Below are positions 1 through 10,242 of a stretch of DNA of 64,000 nt, piece by piece. The stretch comes from Saprospiraceae bacterium (GTDB lineage: Bacteria; Bacteroidota; Bacteroidia; Chitinophagales; Saprospiraceae): positions 248,001 to 312,000 of the forward strand of contig JADJTQ010000003.1 of the NCBI GenBank assembly GCA_016711125.1. Reading direction: 5' to 3'. The number at the start of each line of letters is the position of its first letter. Within the stretch, counting starts at the first letter, position 1. The position numbers and the translations under genes are program-made. Below the pieces are notes generated by a model. The model made no database searches, was not told the origin of the DNA, and saw only the letters and a program-made list of their open reading frames with translations.

Positions 1-840
1 CTTTTCCACCAAATTTATCAGGATCGATCAACTGGAGAAAAACAGAAGCACTCCAACGCCCTGCCGGATTGCGTCTTCCGGCCCCACCCAAACCACTGGT
101 CAATGCTTCCATGAGCAGACCGTAACCAAAACCCTTGAACCCCAGAGTCAGTCCACCTACCGGTAAAATGGTGGCTGGCGGATCTTCAAAAAATGCGGCG
201 GATCATCAGTTAATGATCCATCACTTTTTTGCAGCCAGGCACCATCCAGCATCTGACCGTGGGCATGACGCTGCATAATTTGTCCATTGGCAAGGGTAGA
301 GGCACTACTATCAAAAAGAATGGGATCACCTTGAGTAGGAAGGCCATAGGATAAAGGATCGGGACTGTAGACACCGGTGGTACCTCCGTATGGGGCCACC
401 GTTTGATTACCCGGATCACTACTTCCAAGAATAATAATTTTTCCTAGTTCCGTTACCCGTTCCAAATAGGCAGCCAGACAGGCGATATGATGGCTGTTTT
501 GGATGGCCAAAGTAAATACCGGATGCTGTTCTATCCTTTCGAGACCGAGATCAATTCCTTTTTCGACCAAATACGGACCGGGTAAATGGTGGCCATTCCA
601 GGTGGCTGCTGACCCAAAATCTGAGATCACTTCGGGTTCTCCGGATTTAGTCATCTGGTTTTCTTCTAATTGTTTCAAATATGGTGGTAGAAGTTGCAAA
701 CCATGAGTGGTGTGACCCATGAGATCCGAAACGACCAATGTCCTGGCCATTATCTCACTTCGATCACTAGATAGGCCGGCTTTTTGAAGAACTTTTACTG
801 CAAAATCAAAAAGCTGTTGGTAACTATATCGCTTTTCCAT
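1..840 (-). CDS. Ldh-family (malate/L-lactate-type) NAD(P)-dependent dehydrogenase, frameshifted, C-terminus outside window
   Basis: This is an Ldh/MdhG-fold oxidoreductase, a family that reduces or oxidises 2-hydroxy and 2-oxo acids with NAD(P)H, including sugar-derived diketo acids. The N-terminus (starts at 840) has the helical domain, then DLMGHTTHGLQLLPPYLKQL with the conserved H-T-H-G region, and a NSHHIACLAAYLERV stretch corresponding to the cofactor-site region. The first frame stops at 157, but the next frame continues without a stop to base 1 (PATILPVGGLTLGFKGFGYG, then LLMEALTSGLGGAGRRNPAG), which is the normal family sequence. One base is missing near 195-205, beside a run of six T. 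The gene is divergent from the heme lipoprotein at 957. Substrate is unknown; sugar-acid neighbours suggest a uronate-derived ketoacid (inference). Confidence 0.85.
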
Positions 841-956
841 AGCTAAACTTGGTTAAATGTCTAATTTAGGGGCAATATAGAGATTTAGAAAAAACTCAAC
901 CTTTAAGAAACTGTGAGCGATCAGCAACATTCGTTAATACTATCATCAGATTAGAG

Positions 957-3900
957 ATGGAAAGGAAACAGTTATCAGCCAGACTTCTATATATATGGCT
1001 TATTTCAGGAATTTTCATTGTGTCAACTGGTTGCCTGAAGCAGCAAGATGTCAACAATACTCCTGAACCTCCGGTTGTGTTACAAAATGATGCTGCACAA
1101 ATACGTGCGAAAGAGATTCGTGCCAGCGTGTCCGCTGAGGTAGATTCGACCCTGGTGCTGACGCTATGGGCAAGTGATTCATTGCTGGCAGATCCGGTAG
1201 CTCTGGATATGGATAATTATGGTAGGGCTTTTGTCACCCGGACGAATCGAAGGCGTACTTCCGAATTTGACATTCGGAACCATAAAGATTGGGAGTTAGC
1301 CTCTATTTCATTTAAAGATGTTGAAGACAGGCGTGCTTTTCTTCGGGAAACCCTGACTCCGGAAGTGGGTAAAAAACTGGGTAAGCCCATTGATCACAAT
1401 GGTGACGGGCTGCAAGATTGGCATGATCTGTTGGTTGAGTCAGAAGAAGCATATCGCATTGAAGATAAAAATGGAGATGGGATTGCAGATTTTTCGCAAT
1501 TGGTCGCCACTGGCTTTCAGGAGGAAGTGACTGACGTCGCGGGGGCAATTCTATCGACAGATGAGCATTTGTTTGTGGGAGTAGCGCCTGATCTTTGGCG
1601 TCTCAAAGATGTCAATGGAGACGGTGTCATGGATGAAAAAGAATCAATTAGCCATGGATTTCAGGTACATATTGGGTTCGGAGGGCATAATTTAAGTGGT
1701 CTGATTATGGGTCCCGATGGCAGGCTCTACTGGGGCATTGGTGATATCGGTTTTCCTGGGGTCGATCAGTCAGGAAAGGCATGGTCTTACCCAAATGAAG
1801 GAGTGATAGTACGTTGTAATCCCGATGGTTCTGATTTTGAAGTTTTTGCTCATGGTCTTCGAAATACCCATGAGTTTGTTTTTGATCAATATGGAAACAT
1901 CATATCGGTCGATAATGATGGTGATCATCCGGGAGAGAGCGAAAGAATGGTTTATGTGGTCAATGGATCTGACGCTGGCTGGAGGATCAATTGGCAGTTT
2001 GGTAAATACAACGATCCGGAAAACAACATCTATAAGGTCTGGATGGATGAGGGCATGTATAAACCGCGGTTCGAAGGCCAGGCAGCTCACATTGTACCCT
2101 GTATCCAGAACTATATAAACGGCCCCACGGGCATGCTGTATAATCCTGGTACCGCCATGGGAAAAGAATGGTTGGATTATTTCTTTATAGTTGAATTTAA
2201 TGGAAATCCTGCCCGATCTGGTATTCATGCCTTCAAACTCGCTCCTGAAGGTGCAGGATTTAGTTTTGCAGGAGGTAAAAAAATCCTATCGGGCGTATTG
2301 GCAACAGGGCTCGATGTTGGCGCCGATGGAGCGCTTTATTTTACTGACTGGATAGATGGATGGGAGAAAAAGGGCTTTGGCCGCATCTGGAAATTGGATG
2401 TTAAAAACCCCAGCCTGAGTAAAGAACGAGCCGAACGAAGCAACTGCTGGCCGCAGATTTCAAGAGTAAAGACGATCAAGAACTAAAGCAGTTACTGAGA
2501 CATGTTGATATGCGAGTGAGGCAAAAGGCTCAGTTTGCGTTAGTGGATCGCACTGCTTCAGCAGTTATAGAAGAGGTTGCTCAATCACCGGATCATCAGC
2601 TTGCCCGGGTGCATGCGCTTTGGGGTTTGACCCAATTGGTGAGACTTGGCAAAGTGCAGGGTTCAGTATTGATGCCTTTTTTAACGGATACTGATCCGGA
2701 AATAAGGGCTCAGGCATGCAGACTTTTAGGCGATATCCGTTGGGTAAAGGCTGGAACTGAATTATTGCCACTGCTCGATGATTCTGAAGCAAGAATACGA
2801 TTTTTTGCGGCGGAAGCCTTAGGCCGAATGGCTGAAAAAAGTGCAGTAGCTCCAATCATTAGAATGTTGGAAAAAAATGGCGATCAGGATGCTTACTTGC
2901 GTCATGCTGGTTGTCTTGCGCTGGCAAGGATTGGTCTTGCCGAGCGAATTATCGATCTTGCCAAACACCCCTCACGCGCTCTAAGAATTGCAGCGGTGGT
3001 GACCCTCAGGAAACTTCAGCATCCGTCTTTGGCTTTATTCCTAGCGGATGAAGATGAATTCATCGTGACAGAAGCGGCCCGGGCCATTAATGATGATCTT
3101 TCGGTAGAAGAAGTATTGCCCCAACTTGGCCAGATGTTAGCCCAATCAAGATTTGAAAATGAGGCCTTAATCCGAAGAGCGATCAATGCAAATCTAAGAG
3201 TCGGCACTATGCAGTCTATGAAATTGTTGATTGATTTTGCGCTGGATAATAAGCGGGATTTGTCAATGCGTCTGGAGGCTCTGATGGCGCTCAGTACTTG
3301 GATCCACCCATCCGTTGTTGACCGGGTAGATGGGCGATACCGGGGGAAAATTGAACGCGATCCTTATGAGGTCCGAAATACTGCTTCTGCCTCCCTGACA
3401 TTGTTACTAAAAGACCCGGATTATACCATCCGTATTCAGGCAATTCGTACCTGTGCAAAATTAGGAGCTACTGCCGTTACCGGTGCAATTGTTGATGCGA
3501 TGACGAATGACAAAAATGCAGAAGTAAGATCTGCAGGGCTTGAGGCGCTTGTGACGCTTGATCAGATACAAGCTCAAACTGCCATTAAAACGATTTTAGC
3601 CAAGGAAGAAGAACCGGTGCGAGTTACCGCCTTGCAGCAGTTGAAAGCATTAAGTATTGATCCCTCTGAAATTGCAGTTAGCCTCAATAATATACTGACC
3701 GGTGGCACAAGCCAGGAGAAACAAGCAGCATTGGCAGCCTTGGTCAATTTACCTAAAGAAAGCATTGTCGATCAATTGTCGCTCATGCTGGATGAGCTGC
3801 TTGCTGGCAATGTTGACGAGGCTTTACAACTTGATCTACTAGACGTTGCTTTAAATAACGGAGACGAATCCGTTTTGAAAAAGATCGAAATCTTCCGTAA

Positions 3901-4379
3901 GAAATATGCTGAACTTGGTATGGCTGCCAACTATATTGAATGTATGGAAGGTGGTGATTCCAGAGCAGGGAGAGGTGTATTGATCAATAATTCCGCCGCC
4001 CAATGCTTAAAATGTCATGCTATCAGTGGTTATGGCGGTGTGGCAGGACCGCCGCTCGACAATGTGGGAGCCAGAAGAGACCGCTTATTTCTTTTGCAGT
4101 CACTGGTTGAACCAAGTGCCCATTTGGCTCCCTGGTTACGGAGTGGTAACTGTCATCTTGAAAAATGATCAAACAGTAAGTGGTATCCTTTTTTCTGAAG
4201 ACGAAAAAACACTCTCAATCAAAGACAGTGATGGGCAGGGTATCAAAGTCGATCAATCCGAGATTAAAGAACGTATCAATGCTCTATCCAGCATGCCACC
4301 AATGGGCGACATTTTATCGAAAAAAGAAATCAGGAATTTAATTGCTTTTCTGATGACATTAAAAGGAGAGGAGCTTTAA
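957..4379 (+). CDS. PVC-type heme-binding lipoprotein: beta-propeller, HEAT repeats, cytochrome c domain (two frameshifts)
   Basis: The restored protein is about 1,141 residues. A lipoprotein signal (residues 1-26, lipobox STGC) is followed by a membrane-bound-dehydrogenase-type beta-propeller (about 50-490, with calcium-loop-like DHNGDGLQDWHD and DKNGDGIAD motifs), a HEAT-repeat solenoid (about 515-930), and a C-terminal cytochrome c domain with heme motif CLKCH near residue 1017 and a distal methionine candidate in MPPMGDILSKKEIRNLIAFL. The reading frame changes near 2436 and returns near 4133; the frames join into continuous family sequence (AERTKQLLAADF and HLAPGYGVVTVIL). Such proteins are thought to oxidise sugars or alcohols at the cell surface and pass electrons to cytochromes; the substrate here is unknown. 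It precedes a GntP permease. Confidence 0.85.
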
Positions 4380-4745
4380 TGGTGAAAGAAAATGACGATA
4401 CCTTTTTTAGAAGATGTTAATGCACCAAAGTTTTTTGTGTGAATATTTTGAATTTATTAAAATTTCCAAGAGACTGTATTTATGCAGCAAATTACAATTG
4501 AAGGGCACAACGATAATGCACCTTTTTAATATTCAATTCCTGTAAGCAGTACTTCACCAAATCTTTTAAGAGCAAAATCTGATTGAATAACTAATTTTCA
4601 CCAAATATCCCCTACCTTAAACGGCTTAACCAAATTATTCGATGAAATCTACCGGTGTTTTTATTGTCTTGAGGGGTTTAAAAAAGCCTCGATGCATCGG
4701 TTCTTCATCCTCTTCGCTAAATCAGCATTTGAAAACCAAACATTT
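4380..4745. other. Intergenic region before the GntP permease
   Basis: About 365 bases of AT-rich sequence between the cytochrome lipoprotein and the permease. I see no ORF with coding character, no RNA gene and no strong hairpin. It presumably holds the permease promoter, but no clear TAnnTTTG element is visible. Confidence 0.5.
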
Positions 4746-6161
4746 ATGAATCCAATCCTTATCCTCCTACTGGGCCTGGCAGTGGTCCTGTTTTGTATCA
4801 TTGTCTTAAAGCTCCATGCTTTTATTTCACTCCTGTTAGCTGCTTTGGTCGTTGGAGCATTGACCACACCGGATATCTTATATCATTATGCTTTGTCGGA
4901 TGGTATGGGTGAAGATGAGGCGTTGGCTTACTCCAAACAATTATTAAGTAAGCGGTTGGTGACTGCCTTTGGCAACACTTGCGCAAAAGTAGGTATCCTG
5001 ATCGCTCTTGCTTCGATTATCGGAACCGCTCTGCTAAAGAGTGGTGGTGCTGAGCGAATCGTAAGGGGATCACTCAAATTATTTGGAAAAGAGAATGCTC
5101 CGGGTGCCTTTTTATCAGGTAGCTTTTTGTTAGCGATTCCGGTGTTTTTTGATACGGTTTTTTATCTGATGATTCCATTGGTGAAGTCTTTTGGGGTTAG
5201 GAATCCTCGAAAATTTTCTTTGTATTTCATGTGCGTCATTGCCGGTGGGGTGATGGCCCATTCGTTGGTGCCGCCGACTCCGGGGCCACTGTTTGTAGCC
5301 GAAGAACTAGGGGTTGACCTCGGCGTGATGATGATTATGGGTATTGCGGTCGGAATTATCACCGTAATCGCCGGATATTTCTACGCGTTGTATGCTTCCA
5401 AAAAATGGAATTTGCCCCTTAGAGACACACCGGAAGTACCGATCAAAGAATTGGAGGAAATGACTGAAAAACCGAATGAACAATTGCCATCCATGTTTTT
5501 TTCATTGCTCCCGATCATCTTGCCCATTATACTCATTGCGGGTAATACAATCTTAAAATCAACCCTAGACGATAAGAGTTCTATCCTATTGTCTATTTTT
5601 GGAACCTTAGGTGACAGTAATCTGGCATTGTTGATTTCCGCCTTGTTCTCCCTTTATTTATTGTATCGATATAGTCCCAACATAAAAGTTTTTCAAAAAG
5701 ATATTCAAGCGGCCTTGTCCAGCGCCGGGGTAATCATTTTGATTACTGCTGCCGGCGGAGCATTGGGAGCATTATTACAACAGTCGGGCATTGGCGAGAC
5801 GGTAAAAAATATGGCTGGTGATTATCAACTGGCAGTATTGCCGCTGGCTTTTTTTGCCACAGCCGTCATGCGAACAGCCCAGGGTTCGGCCACTGTTGCG
5901 ATGATTACTGCGATTGGTATTTTAGGTAGTTTATCTAATAGCGAAACGCTGGGTTTTCACCCAGTCTACCTGGCACTAGCCATTGGATGCGGTAGTAAAG
6001 TATTTGCATGGATGAACGATAGCGGTTTTTGGATCGTAACTAAAATGAGTGGTATGACCGAAAAGGAAAGCATGCGATTTTTCTCGTTTTTATTGTTGGT
6101 GATGGGATTCACTGGTCTGGCTGCGGTGATGATCCTGGCCAAGGTGATGCCGTTGGTGTAG
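4746..6161 (+). CDS. GntP-family gluconate/sugar-acid:H+ symporter
   Basis: A polytopic inner-membrane permease of about 472 residues, the usual GntP length. It is hydrophobic throughout, with about 12-14 membrane segments, family sequence GAERIVRGSLKLFGKENAPG and FLLAIPVFFDTVFYLMIPL, a proline-rich PPTPGPLFVAEELG loop, and MRTAQGSATVAMITAIGIL near the end. GntP proteins import gluconate, glycerate or related sugar acids with protons. I chose the ATG at 4746 (MNPILILLLGLAVVLF) over the in-frame ATG at 4692 because the extra 18 residues are not family-like. A sugar-acid substrate fits the glucarate dehydratase at 7511. Confidence 0.9.
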   Translation: MNPILILLLGLAVVLFCIIVLKLHAFISLLLAALVVGALTTPDILYHYALSDGMGEDEALAYSKQLLSKRLVTAFGNTCAKVGILIALASIIGTALLKSGGAERIVRGSLKLFGKENAPGAFLSGSFLLAIPVFFDTVFYLMIPLVKSFGVRNPRKFSLYFMCVIAGGVMAHSLVPPTPGPLFVAEELGVDLGVMMIMGIAVGIITVIAGYFYALYASKKWNLPLRDTPEVPIKELEEMTEKPNEQLPSMFFSLLPIILPIILIAGNTILKSTLDDKSSILLSIFGTLGDSNLALLISALFSLYLLYRYSPNIKVFQKDIQAALSSAGVIILITAAGGALGALLQQSGIGETVKNMAGDYQLAVLPLAFFATAVMRTAQGSATVAMITAIGILGSLSNSETLGFHPVYLALAIGCGSKVFAWMNDSGFWIVTKMSGMTEKESMRFFSFLLLVMGFTGLAAVMILAKVMPLV

Positions 6162-6226
6162 GGAGGTTGGGGAGATGGAAGTCCGAAGTCGGGAGTCGGG
6201 AGTCGGAAGGCAGAGGCCGGGAGTAT
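6161..6226. repeat. Degenerate GGAAGTCGG/GGGAGTCGG short-period repeat
   Basis: A purine-rich stretch of imperfect 7-9 base units (GAAGTCGG, GGGAGTCGG). It resembles the reverse complement of units in the large tandem array at 19025 and a similar tract at 32391, so a family of short-period repeats is dispersed through intergenic DNA. Confidence 0.6.
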
Positions 6227-6318
6227 GGATTAGTAAGCCTGAAAGTGATTGGTGTGCCCTTGCATCGTGAGATGGAACAAAGCTTTGAAGAAATTAACTC
6301 AACGAGAATAAGAAAACA

Positions 6319-6780
6319 ATGGCAGGAACATTTTCTCAAATATATATTCAGTATGTCTTTGCAGTAAAAGGGAGACAGAACCTTTTACATAAACCTTGGA
6401 GGGATGAAGTCTTTAAATATATGTCGGGCATTATCAAGGCCAAAGGTCAGAAGGCGATTATAGTGAATGGAGTCGAGAATCATGCACATGTATTTGTTGG
6501 ATTAAAACCGTCTATGAATATTTCGGATCTCGTTCGGGACATCAAGAATAACTCCTCGAAATTTATTAATGAACAGAAGTTTGTAAGAGGTAAATTCTCC
6601 TGGCAAGAAGGATACGGCGTTTTTTCATATAGTCATTCCCAGGTAGAAGCCGTGTATCAATATATTTTAGATCAAGAATCCCACCATCAAAAAACCACAT
6701 TTAGGGAGGAGTATGTGGATCTTTTGAATAAGTTTGAGATTGATTTCGATGAAAGATATCTGTTTGAAGACATGGATTGA
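6319..6780 (+). CDS. IS200/IS605-type (RAYT-like) Y1 HUH transposase
   Basis: A 153-residue single-domain Y1 transposase, which moves DNA as a single strand. The HUH pair is H-A-H in NHAHVFVGLKP (about residues 54-64), and the candidate catalytic tyrosine is in WQEGYGVFSYSHSQVEAV (about 95-112). The C-terminal FREEYVDLLNKFEIDFDERY is typical of Bacteroidota members. It appears intact and has no TnpB partner. It is followed at once by palindromic hairpins (6784-6850), and copies of its last ~50 bases occur in nearby repeat units, which ties enzyme and repeats together. No matching hairpin lies upstream of the start, so the left end is missing or diverged. Confidence 0.9.
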   Translation: MAGTFSQIYIQYVFAVKGRQNLLHKPWRDEVFKYMSGIIKAKGQKAIIVNGVENHAHVFVGLKPSMNISDLVRDIKNNSSKFINEQKFVRGKFSWQEGYGVFSYSHSQVEAVYQYILDQESHHQKTTFREEYVDLLNKFEIDFDERYLFEDMD

Positions 6781-6783
6781 TTA

Positions 6784-6850
6784 TTTCACCCTTCGGGGTT
6801 TTGTGTGACTGGTTTGGTGACGTTTAGTATCATTTCACCCCATCGGGGTT
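6784..6850 (+). repeat. Two right-end hairpins abutting the transposase gene
   Basis: Two forward palindromes of the ACCCCTTCGGGGT type (the first lacks one C, the second has a CATC centre) follow the transposase stop codon at spacing matching the right ends of the units at 6926, 7272 and 55888. IS200/IS605 elements use subterminal hairpins as recognition sites, so this is probably the functional right end. Confidence 0.75.
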
Positions 6851-6925
6851 AGCTTTGAAAAGTGAAATAATATTAGACTGGAATATAAAAGGAGTTCGAG
6901 TTCTGTAAAATATGGCTAATTAGAA

Positions 6926-7162
6926 AGCCCGAAGGGGTGGTAGGACTATAATTTAGAAAATCTGAAGACAGTAACCCTGAAGGGGTGACATAAAGCGGAC
7001 TTGTTATTGATCGGAAAAGGTATCTGTTTAAAGAAACGGGTGATTATTTCACCCCTTCGGGGTTTTCCAGGATCGATGCCGAGTGTTATCATCATTTCAC
7101 CCCTTCGGGGTTATTCGAGGGACTGATGATGAGTGTTAGTATCATTTCACCCCATCGGGGTT
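6926..7162. repeat. Hairpin unit B: internally deleted derivative of the adjacent transposon
   Basis: Two reverse-oriented palindromes (near 6927 and 6973) are followed by a degraded copy of the transposase gene tail (about 7005-7045, with TATCTGTTTAAAGAAA), then forward palindromes near 7051, 7096 and 7146. The outer ends are inverted relative to each other, so the whole unit is flanked by imperfect inverted repeats. It looks like a non-autonomous element mobilised by the neighbouring transposase (inference). Confidence 0.7.
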
Positions 7163-7271
7163 GGCTTCGAAAGGTGAAAAATATGATTATTTAAATAGAT
7201 CATGTCGGCTACTTTATCTAACGACCGTTTCAAATAGCATTTGAAGATAGAATGTGCAAACTATTGATTAA

Positions 7272-7460
7272 GTAACCCTGAAGGGGTGTTATGATTATAA
7301 TTTAAAATGCCACAGGACAATAACCTGAAGGTGGAATAAAGAAGACTTGAGATTGATTTCGGAAAGGTATCTGTTTAAAGAAATAGGTTGATTATTTCAC
7401 CCCTTCGGGGTTTTTCAAGACCTATGACGAATGTTATCATCATTTCACCCCTTCGGGGTT
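7272..7460. repeat. Hairpin unit C: second deleted derivative of the transposon
   Basis: Same layout as unit B: reverse palindromes near 7274 and 7321 (the latter degenerate), a copy of the transposase 3' end beginning GACTTGAGATTGATTTCGG near 7344, then forward palindromes near 7396 and 7445. Length is about 189 bases. The gene-tail part is closer to the intact transposase gene than that of unit B. Confidence 0.75.
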
Positions 7461-7477
7461 GAATCAAAAGTAATTAG

Positions 7478-7500
7478 TGACCCCGAAGGGGTGGTATAAA
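7478..7500 (-). repeat. Single reverse hairpin in the leader of the glucarate dehydratase gene
   Basis: One palindrome ACCCCGAAGGGGT (7480-7492) ends about 18 bases before the ATG at 7511. In RNA it would form a five-pair GC-rich stem next to the start codon, so it may affect translation of the downstream gene. Confidence 0.65.
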
Positions 7501-7510
7501 TGAGATCATT

Positions 7511-8815
7511 ATGACAAAAACATCCCACAGTATCAAAGACATCATTGTAACCCCCATCGCAGTAGGCGATCCACCGCTTTTGAATTGCGTGGGTGTCCAC
7601 GCGCCTTTTGCACTTCGGATCATCCTTGAGGTGATTACAGAGGGTGGTGTAACCGGTATCAGTGAGATACCCGGTAATAAAGAGACAGAAGAGGCCATCT
7701 TGCGTATAAAACCTGAACTTATTGGTCTTGATGTCTTTCAGCCGAACCATATATTACGGACGGTAGCTTCCACTTTTCCTGACCAAAGTGATGGAGAAAA
7801 TCGTGGTGGAGCTCCTTGGGATCAACGGATTGTGGTGCATATTTTTAGTGCTTTAGAGGTGGCTTGTCTTGACATCATGGGAAAGGAACTTAATTGCCGG
7901 GTCTCTGATCTCTTAGGAGGAACCATGCGCGAACAGGTACCTTTTGCGGCCTATCTTTTTTATAAATTTAAAGGGGCCGGAGGTCAATTTGGTTACGAAT
8001 TGGATTCCAATGCGACAGGATGGGACAAAGCTCGGCAAGCAGAAGCGACGAGTACAAGTGGAATTATCGATCAAGCCGTGGCAATGTGTGAAGCATTTGG
8101 CTATAAATCGATTAAATTGAAAGGAGGTTTTTTCCCTCCTGACAAAGAAGTCGAAGATACCCTTGCCATTCATAAAGCATTTGATGGTACAATGCCATTG
8201 CGTTATGATCCTAATGCGGTTTGGTCTTTGGAAACCGGCATTAAATGGGCAAAGGTTTTCAAGGGTAAACTTGAATATCTTGAAGATCCGGTAAGGGGCC
8301 AAAAGAATATGGCACTTTTGAAAAAGGAAGTGAATATTCCTTTGGCTACTAACATGTGTACGACGTCCTTTAAAGATTTACCAGGCAGTTTGCAGGTCCA
8401 TTCGGAAGACATTATTTTATCCGATCATCATTTTTGGGGAGGATTACGTTCAACCATGGAGTTGTATAAAATATGTAAAACTTTTGGCCGGGGATTTTCA
8501 ATGCACAGCAATAGTCACCTCGGCATTTCGATGGCGGGGATGGTTCATATCGGAGCTGCTTTGCCCGTTTTTGATCATGAATTTGACACTCATTACCCCT
8601 GGCAAAATGAAGATGTCATTGTTGGTGGTAAACTAAAGGTGGAAGAGGGGTGTGTCACATTGCCTACCGGCCCTGGTCTTGGGGTGGAGATTGATCGCAT
8701 ACAACTTCAAAAATTGCATCAGAATTATTTAGATTGTGGTTTGACACGTCGCGACGATGAGGCGGAGATGCAGAAATTGGACCCCAATTGGAAGATCGTA
8801 GATACGAGATATTAG
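7511..8815 (+). CDS. Glucarate dehydratase family protein (enolase superfamily)
   Basis: A 434-residue enolase-superfamily enzyme matching the glucarate dehydratase subgroup, which removes water from D-glucarate/L-idarate to give 5-keto-4-deoxyglucarate with Mg2+. Visible catalytic elements are the K-x-K pair in SIKLKGG (about residue 200), a metal-binding aspartate in RYDPNAVW, a glutamate in YLEDPV, ATNMCTTSF matching the family ATNM segment, and a histidine in MHSNSHLGISMAGM. There is no signal peptide, so it is cytoplasmic. Exact substrate within the glucarate/galactarate set cannot be read from sequence. The hairpin-containing leader is noted separately. Confidence 0.88.
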   Translation: MTKTSHSIKDIIVTPIAVGDPPLLNCVGVHAPFALRIILEVITEGGVTGISEIPGNKETEEAILRIKPELIGLDVFQPNHILRTVASTFPDQSDGENRGGAPWDQRIVVHIFSALEVACLDIMGKELNCRVSDLLGGTMREQVPFAAYLFYKFKGAGGQFGYELDSNATGWDKARQAEATSTSGIIDQAVAMCEAFGYKSIKLKGGFFPPDKEVEDTLAIHKAFDGTMPLRYDPNAVWSLETGIKWAKVFKGKLEYLEDPVRGQKNMALLKKEVNIPLATNMCTTSFKDLPGSLQVHSEDIILSDHHFWGGLRSTMELYKICKTFGRGFSMHSNSHLGISMAGMVHIGAALPVFDHEFDTHYPWQNEDVIVGGKLKVEEGCVTLPTGPGLGVEIDRIQLQKLHQNYLDCGLTRRDDEAEMQKLDPNWKIVDTRY

Positions 8816-9034
8816 CGTTTGTTGTTTCCGGGAGGTGTCACACACTGAGCAGGGCAATGAGAGAAGGATGAAGGATAAGGGGTGACAACTCTGATGCACT
8901 AGTGAATTGGGTGTTTTTCCGATCGTGAAAAATAGGGTTCGGCAGGCTACCTATGACTCGGCATGCTCAACCTTGTCCTTTACATTCTGCGGCTTTTTTA
9001 TGAAAAATAATACATACAACGAAAACAAAATTGC

Positions 9035-9985
9035 ATGATATCAAGAAGGAAATTCATTACAGCCGGGACAGCAATCTCAGGGGCTATGCTCTTAGGTGGC
9101 AAGGCGTTTTCCAACCCTTTGTCTGTCGGGATTGGTGAGGACTTGAAGTTTCATATCTTTTCCAAGCACTTACAATTTCTTGACTATAAAGGTATGGCAG
9201 ATGCCGCAGCCGGTCTTGGCTTTGATGGCATAGATCTAACGGTGAGAAAGGGTGGTCATGTAGAGCCAGAAAAGGTGGAGGACGATTTGCCCCGGGCTAT
9301 TGAGGCGATTGAAAATGCCAATCTTCGCCATGAATTGATAGCCACTGATGTAAATAATGCTGACGAACAGATCCATCGCAATGTACTTAAATCAGCTGCT
9401 TCGCTCGGAGTCAAGTATTACCGGCTCGGTTACGTTAATTTTGTGGATGACGTTAGCATACCTAATCGGTTAGCTCAATTAAACCTGCAAATGAAGGAGT
9501 TGGCAGCTTTCAACAAGGAATTGGGCATTGCGGGTACCTATCAAAATCACTCGGGTATCCGGGTTGGAGCCGAAATCTGGGATATCTACCATCTATTAAA
9601 CGATATTGATCCTGGCCAGCTTGGTTCTCAGTATGATATCCGTCATGCTGTCGTAGAAGGGGGCCAATCATGGGCTAACGGATTGCGTTTGATTGCTCCT
9701 CAAATCAATACCCTGGTACTTAAAGATTTTGTTTGGGCGAAAGGAAAGTTTGGCCGTTGGGAGGTTAAAAATGTGCCTTTAGGAGAAGGCATGGTCGATT
9801 TTCTTGCCTACTTTAAAATGATAAAAGACTTAAAAATTGATGTACCGGTATGCGTTCACTATGAATATGATCTGGGCGGAGTAGAGCACGGTGCAACTAA
9901 ATTAGAAGGAATGAAAGCCGCAGATATTTTTAAAGTTATGAAAAAAGACCTGCAGTATGCGAAAAAATTATGGCTGGAAGCTTAA
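9035..9985 (+). CDS. Tat-exported sugar phosphate isomerase/epimerase-like TIM-barrel protein
   Basis: A 316-residue xylose-isomerase-like TIM-barrel (AP endonuclease 2 superfamily). It starts with a twin-arginine signal (SRRKFITAGTAISGAMLL) so is predicted periplasmic. Family features include GLGFDGIDLTVR near the N-terminal strand, GTYQNHSG, a QYDIRHAVVEGG segment, NTLVLKDFVW and VCVHYEYDLGG, which carry the His/Glu/Asp metal ligands. Such exported paralogues are common in Bacteroidota and planctomycetes, and the reaction is mostly unassigned. It follows glucarate dehydratase in the same direction, 219 bases away. Confidence 0.82.
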   Translation: MISRRKFITAGTAISGAMLLGGKAFSNPLSVGIGEDLKFHIFSKHLQFLDYKGMADAAAGLGFDGIDLTVRKGGHVEPEKVEDDLPRAIEAIENANLRHELIATDVNNADEQIHRNVLKSAASLGVKYYRLGYVNFVDDVSIPNRLAQLNLQMKELAAFNKELGIAGTYQNHSGIRVGAEIWDIYHLLNDIDPGQLGSQYDIRHAVVEGGQSWANGLRLIAPQINTLVLKDFVWAKGKFGRWEVKNVPLGEGMVDFLAYFKMIKDLKIDVPVCVHYEYDLGGVEHGATKLEGMKAADIFKVMKKDLQYAKKLWLEA

Positions 9986-10242
9986 AGAAATGGTTGTTTA
10001 CTCATATTTAGTCAGTAACTAGTATTTTGATTTTTTGATACTCAACCCAGAAGATATAGATTTTATCCTGCTACAATGTGAGGGACTTCCTCACTCACAA
10101 CTTGAGATAGCTGATCGGTTAATTCCGCCCGGATAAAACCTGTCTGGCCGGAGGGACAGATTTACTATCTGCGGTTTTTGAAGAAGGACTGTAAAATAAG
10201 ACGACCCATTATAAATACACAAGAACTAAAAAAAATATCATT

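Noticed and set aside
6784..7500. Regularly repeated palindromes resembling a CRISPR array
   Set aside because: Palindromes are in both orientations, spacing is uneven, intervals between them are homologous rather than unique, and no cas gene is present.
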